Origin: CAZDOD01 sp964506935
GTDB lineage: Bacteria > Desulfobacterota > Zymogenia > Zymogenales > Zymogenaceae
Assembly: GCA_964506935.1 (NCBI GenBank)
Contig: CAZDOD010000002.1
Location: 1 to 44,198 of the forward strand
DNA: 44,198 bases
Direction of reading: 5' to 3'
Part shown: piece by piece, positions 43,267 to 44,198 of the stretch
Layout of the letters: each line of letters opens with the position of its first letter
Position numbering within the stretch: the first letter of the stretch is position 1
Position numbers and translations under genes: made by a program
The notes under the pieces: generated by a model
Told to the model about the DNA's origin: nothing
Database searches by the model: none
Seen by the model: only the letters and a program-made list of their open reading frames with translations

Positions 43267-43295
43267 TTGACAAATAAATTTTCGGGTGAGAGAAT
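43267..43295 (+). promoter_or_regulatory. candidate promoter of tRNA-Val
   Basis: A perfect TTGACA (43267-43272) and GAGAAT (43290-43295) with a 17-nt spacer, 12 nt before the tRNA. The -10 is poor but position is right. Confidence 0.5.
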
Positions 43296-43307
43296 CGAAA
43301 AAGTTTC

Positions 43308-43383
43308 GGGCGGATAGCTCAGTTGGGAGAGCACCGGCCTTACAAGCCGGGGGTCGCAGGTTCAAGCCCTGCTCCGCCTACCA
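43308..43383 (+). tRNA. tRNA-Val(TAC)
   Basis: A 76-nt cloverleaf with acceptor pair GGGCGGA/TCCGCCT (first pair G-U), D-loop AGCTCAGTTGGGAGAGCA, anticodon stem CCGGC/GCCGG with loop CTTACAA (anticodon TAC), T-loop GGTTCAAGCC and an encoded CCA end. Confidence 0.97.
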
Positions 43384-43391
43384 ATGATTTT

Positions 43392-43424
43392 AGGGAGTTA
43401 CGAATTTTCGTAGCTCCTTTTTTT
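43392..43424 (+). terminator. terminator of tRNA-Val
   Basis: GGAGTTACGA pairs with TCGTAGCTCC (one T-G pair) and is followed by seven T, starting 9 nt past the tRNA end. Confidence 0.88.
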
Positions 43425-43528
43425 GGGTGTAGAATAGATTTTGTAGATAGAAAAGCCCAATACTAATTTCGAAGAATAGTTAATTGAAAACGTGCTTTAA
43501 AAGCCCTGATTCAGTCTAATCGGAATAT

Positions 43529-43557
43529 TTGACAAAAAAGGGTGCTTGATGTTAAAT
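43529..43557 (+). promoter_or_regulatory. candidate promoter of the gene at the right edge
   Basis: A perfect TTGACA (43529-43534) and TTAAAT (43552-43557) with a 17-nt spacer, 77 nt before the ATG at 43634. Confidence 0.4.
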
Positions 43558-43633
43558 TTGTATTGTATAAACTGGGTTCGATAAATAATCTAATAGTTTA
43601 TATTTTAAAATAAATTATAAAGGAGAACTAAGA

Positions 43634-44198
43634 ATGTCAAACAATAGTAATACGATTACTTGGAACAAGGAAACTGGAATAATTACTTTAACTCGAAATG
43701 CAAAAGAAGAAAGAATGATTCTCATGCGTAAGGGATTTATTGAAGCGTTTTTTGATGAGATAGCCAATGTTGAGGGGAAAAATACCTTAACGATGACGTT
43801 TAGAAACCTCCTTAAGGAATTGGGGGCTTCAAATGAATTTCTTGAAAAGCCAGATTATGATACCTTCAAGAGATTTCAAGATGAATATATCCTTCCCCTT
43901 TCCATAGAAAAGGAGAGTATCCCTGATGTATTTACGTGGGATGGTAAAGGGAGGGAATTTACTGCCTTTGGAGATACTGTATTCACCTTTCAAACGCTTC
44001 ATTTTCTGCAGTCTTTCAAAAATGTAATGGCCGATATCCTTACAGAAAGAGGTGCCGTGGCAATTCTTCACTCTGTTGCGAAACGTGGTGGTGTAGTTGT
44101 GGGCGAGAAAGCCTGTATCAACTATGGATGGAAAGAGTTGGACAGCGCCATGTCTTCCATTGACGGAGCATTATCATACATCTTTCCATTTTTAGGAT
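43634..44198 (+). CDS. hypothetical protein, cut by the window edge
   Basis: An open frame of 188 codons runs off the right end without a stop. The ATG is preceded by AAAGGAG with 8 nt spacing. The product starts MSNNSNTITWNKETG and is soluble so far, with two helical stretches (ILMRKGFIEAFFDEIANVEG and FQTLHFLQSFKNVMADILTE) that look like weak repeats, and a later LHSVAKRGGVVVGEKACINY segment. I do not recognise it; the last part recalls the V4R/4-vinyl-reductase-like small-molecule domain, a weak impression. Codons favour A/T endings (ACT, TTA, AGA) more than neighbouring genes, which may mean transfer. Confidence 0.8.
   Translation, partial: MSNNSNTITWNKETGIITLTRNAKEERMILMRKGFIEAFFDEIANVEGKNTLTMTFRNLLKELGASNEFLEKPDYDTFKRFQDEYILPLSIEKESIPDVFTWDGKGREFTAFGDTVFTFQTLHFLQSFKNVMADILTERGAVAILHSVAKRGGVVVGEKACINYGWKELDSAMSSIDGALSYIFPFLG

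Overview
The window is chromosomal DNA of a Gram-negative anaerobe, most like a deltaproteobacterium in the broad sense (Desulfobacterota-like). This is inference from gene content: an aldehyde:ferredoxin oxidoreductase with its polyferredoxin, a branched-chain amino acid type ABC transporter next to an acyl-CoA ligase, many acyl-CoA enzymes, a corrinoid/ferredoxin fusion protein, and a tig-clpP-clpX-lon block. I cannot name a species. There is no rRNA, CRISPR array, insertion sequence or phage gene.

Layout. 1-4055 (minus): a hypothetical gene and a half-size GDT1 membrane protein; an aldehyde oxidoreductase gene broken by an in-frame TAA, with its four-cluster ferredoxin; a GNAT acetyltransferase. 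4428-11343 (plus): livM-livH-livJ-terminator-livG-livF and a long-chain acyl-CoA ligase. 11483-17151 (plus): two tandem DUF374-type acyltransferases, an extended SDR, a zinc alcohol dehydrogenase and a saccharopine dehydrogenase-like oxidoreductase. 17295-20515 (plus): a three-gene cassette of a CheB-like protein that has lost its catalytic Ser and His and its phosphoacceptor Asp, a helical protein with two HPt-like domains around a helix-hairpin-helix domain, and a ParA ATPase. 20626-25629: acyl-CoA dehydrogenase, GNAT, metallo-beta-lactamase fold hydrolase, and an ADP-forming acyl-CoA synthetase alpha subunit. 25988-29467 (minus): a likely operon of two crotonases around a SAM methyltransferase and an HgcA-HgcB-like fusion. 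29605-36479 (minus): Cys-rich membrane protein, VOC protein, class III aminotransferase, citrate synthase, Gfo/Idh/MocA oxidoreductase, lone fumarase beta subunit, PsiE-family protein, SRPBCC protein. 36891-43383 (plus): tRNA-Lys, tRNA-Leu, tig, clpP, clpX, lon, tRNA-Val. An AT-rich gene of unknown function is cut by the right edge.

The two stretches most likely to hold an undescribed system are the HgcAB-like corrinoid operon (25988-29467) and the pseudo-CheB/HPt-HHH-HPt/ParA cassette (17295-20515). The first looks like a membrane-bound corrinoid methyl-transfer unit coupled to acyl-CoA chemistry. The second looks like chemotaxis-derived parts that have lost phosphotransfer chemistry and become tied to a ParA positioning ATPase. 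Functions come from motifs read by eye; no database search was run.
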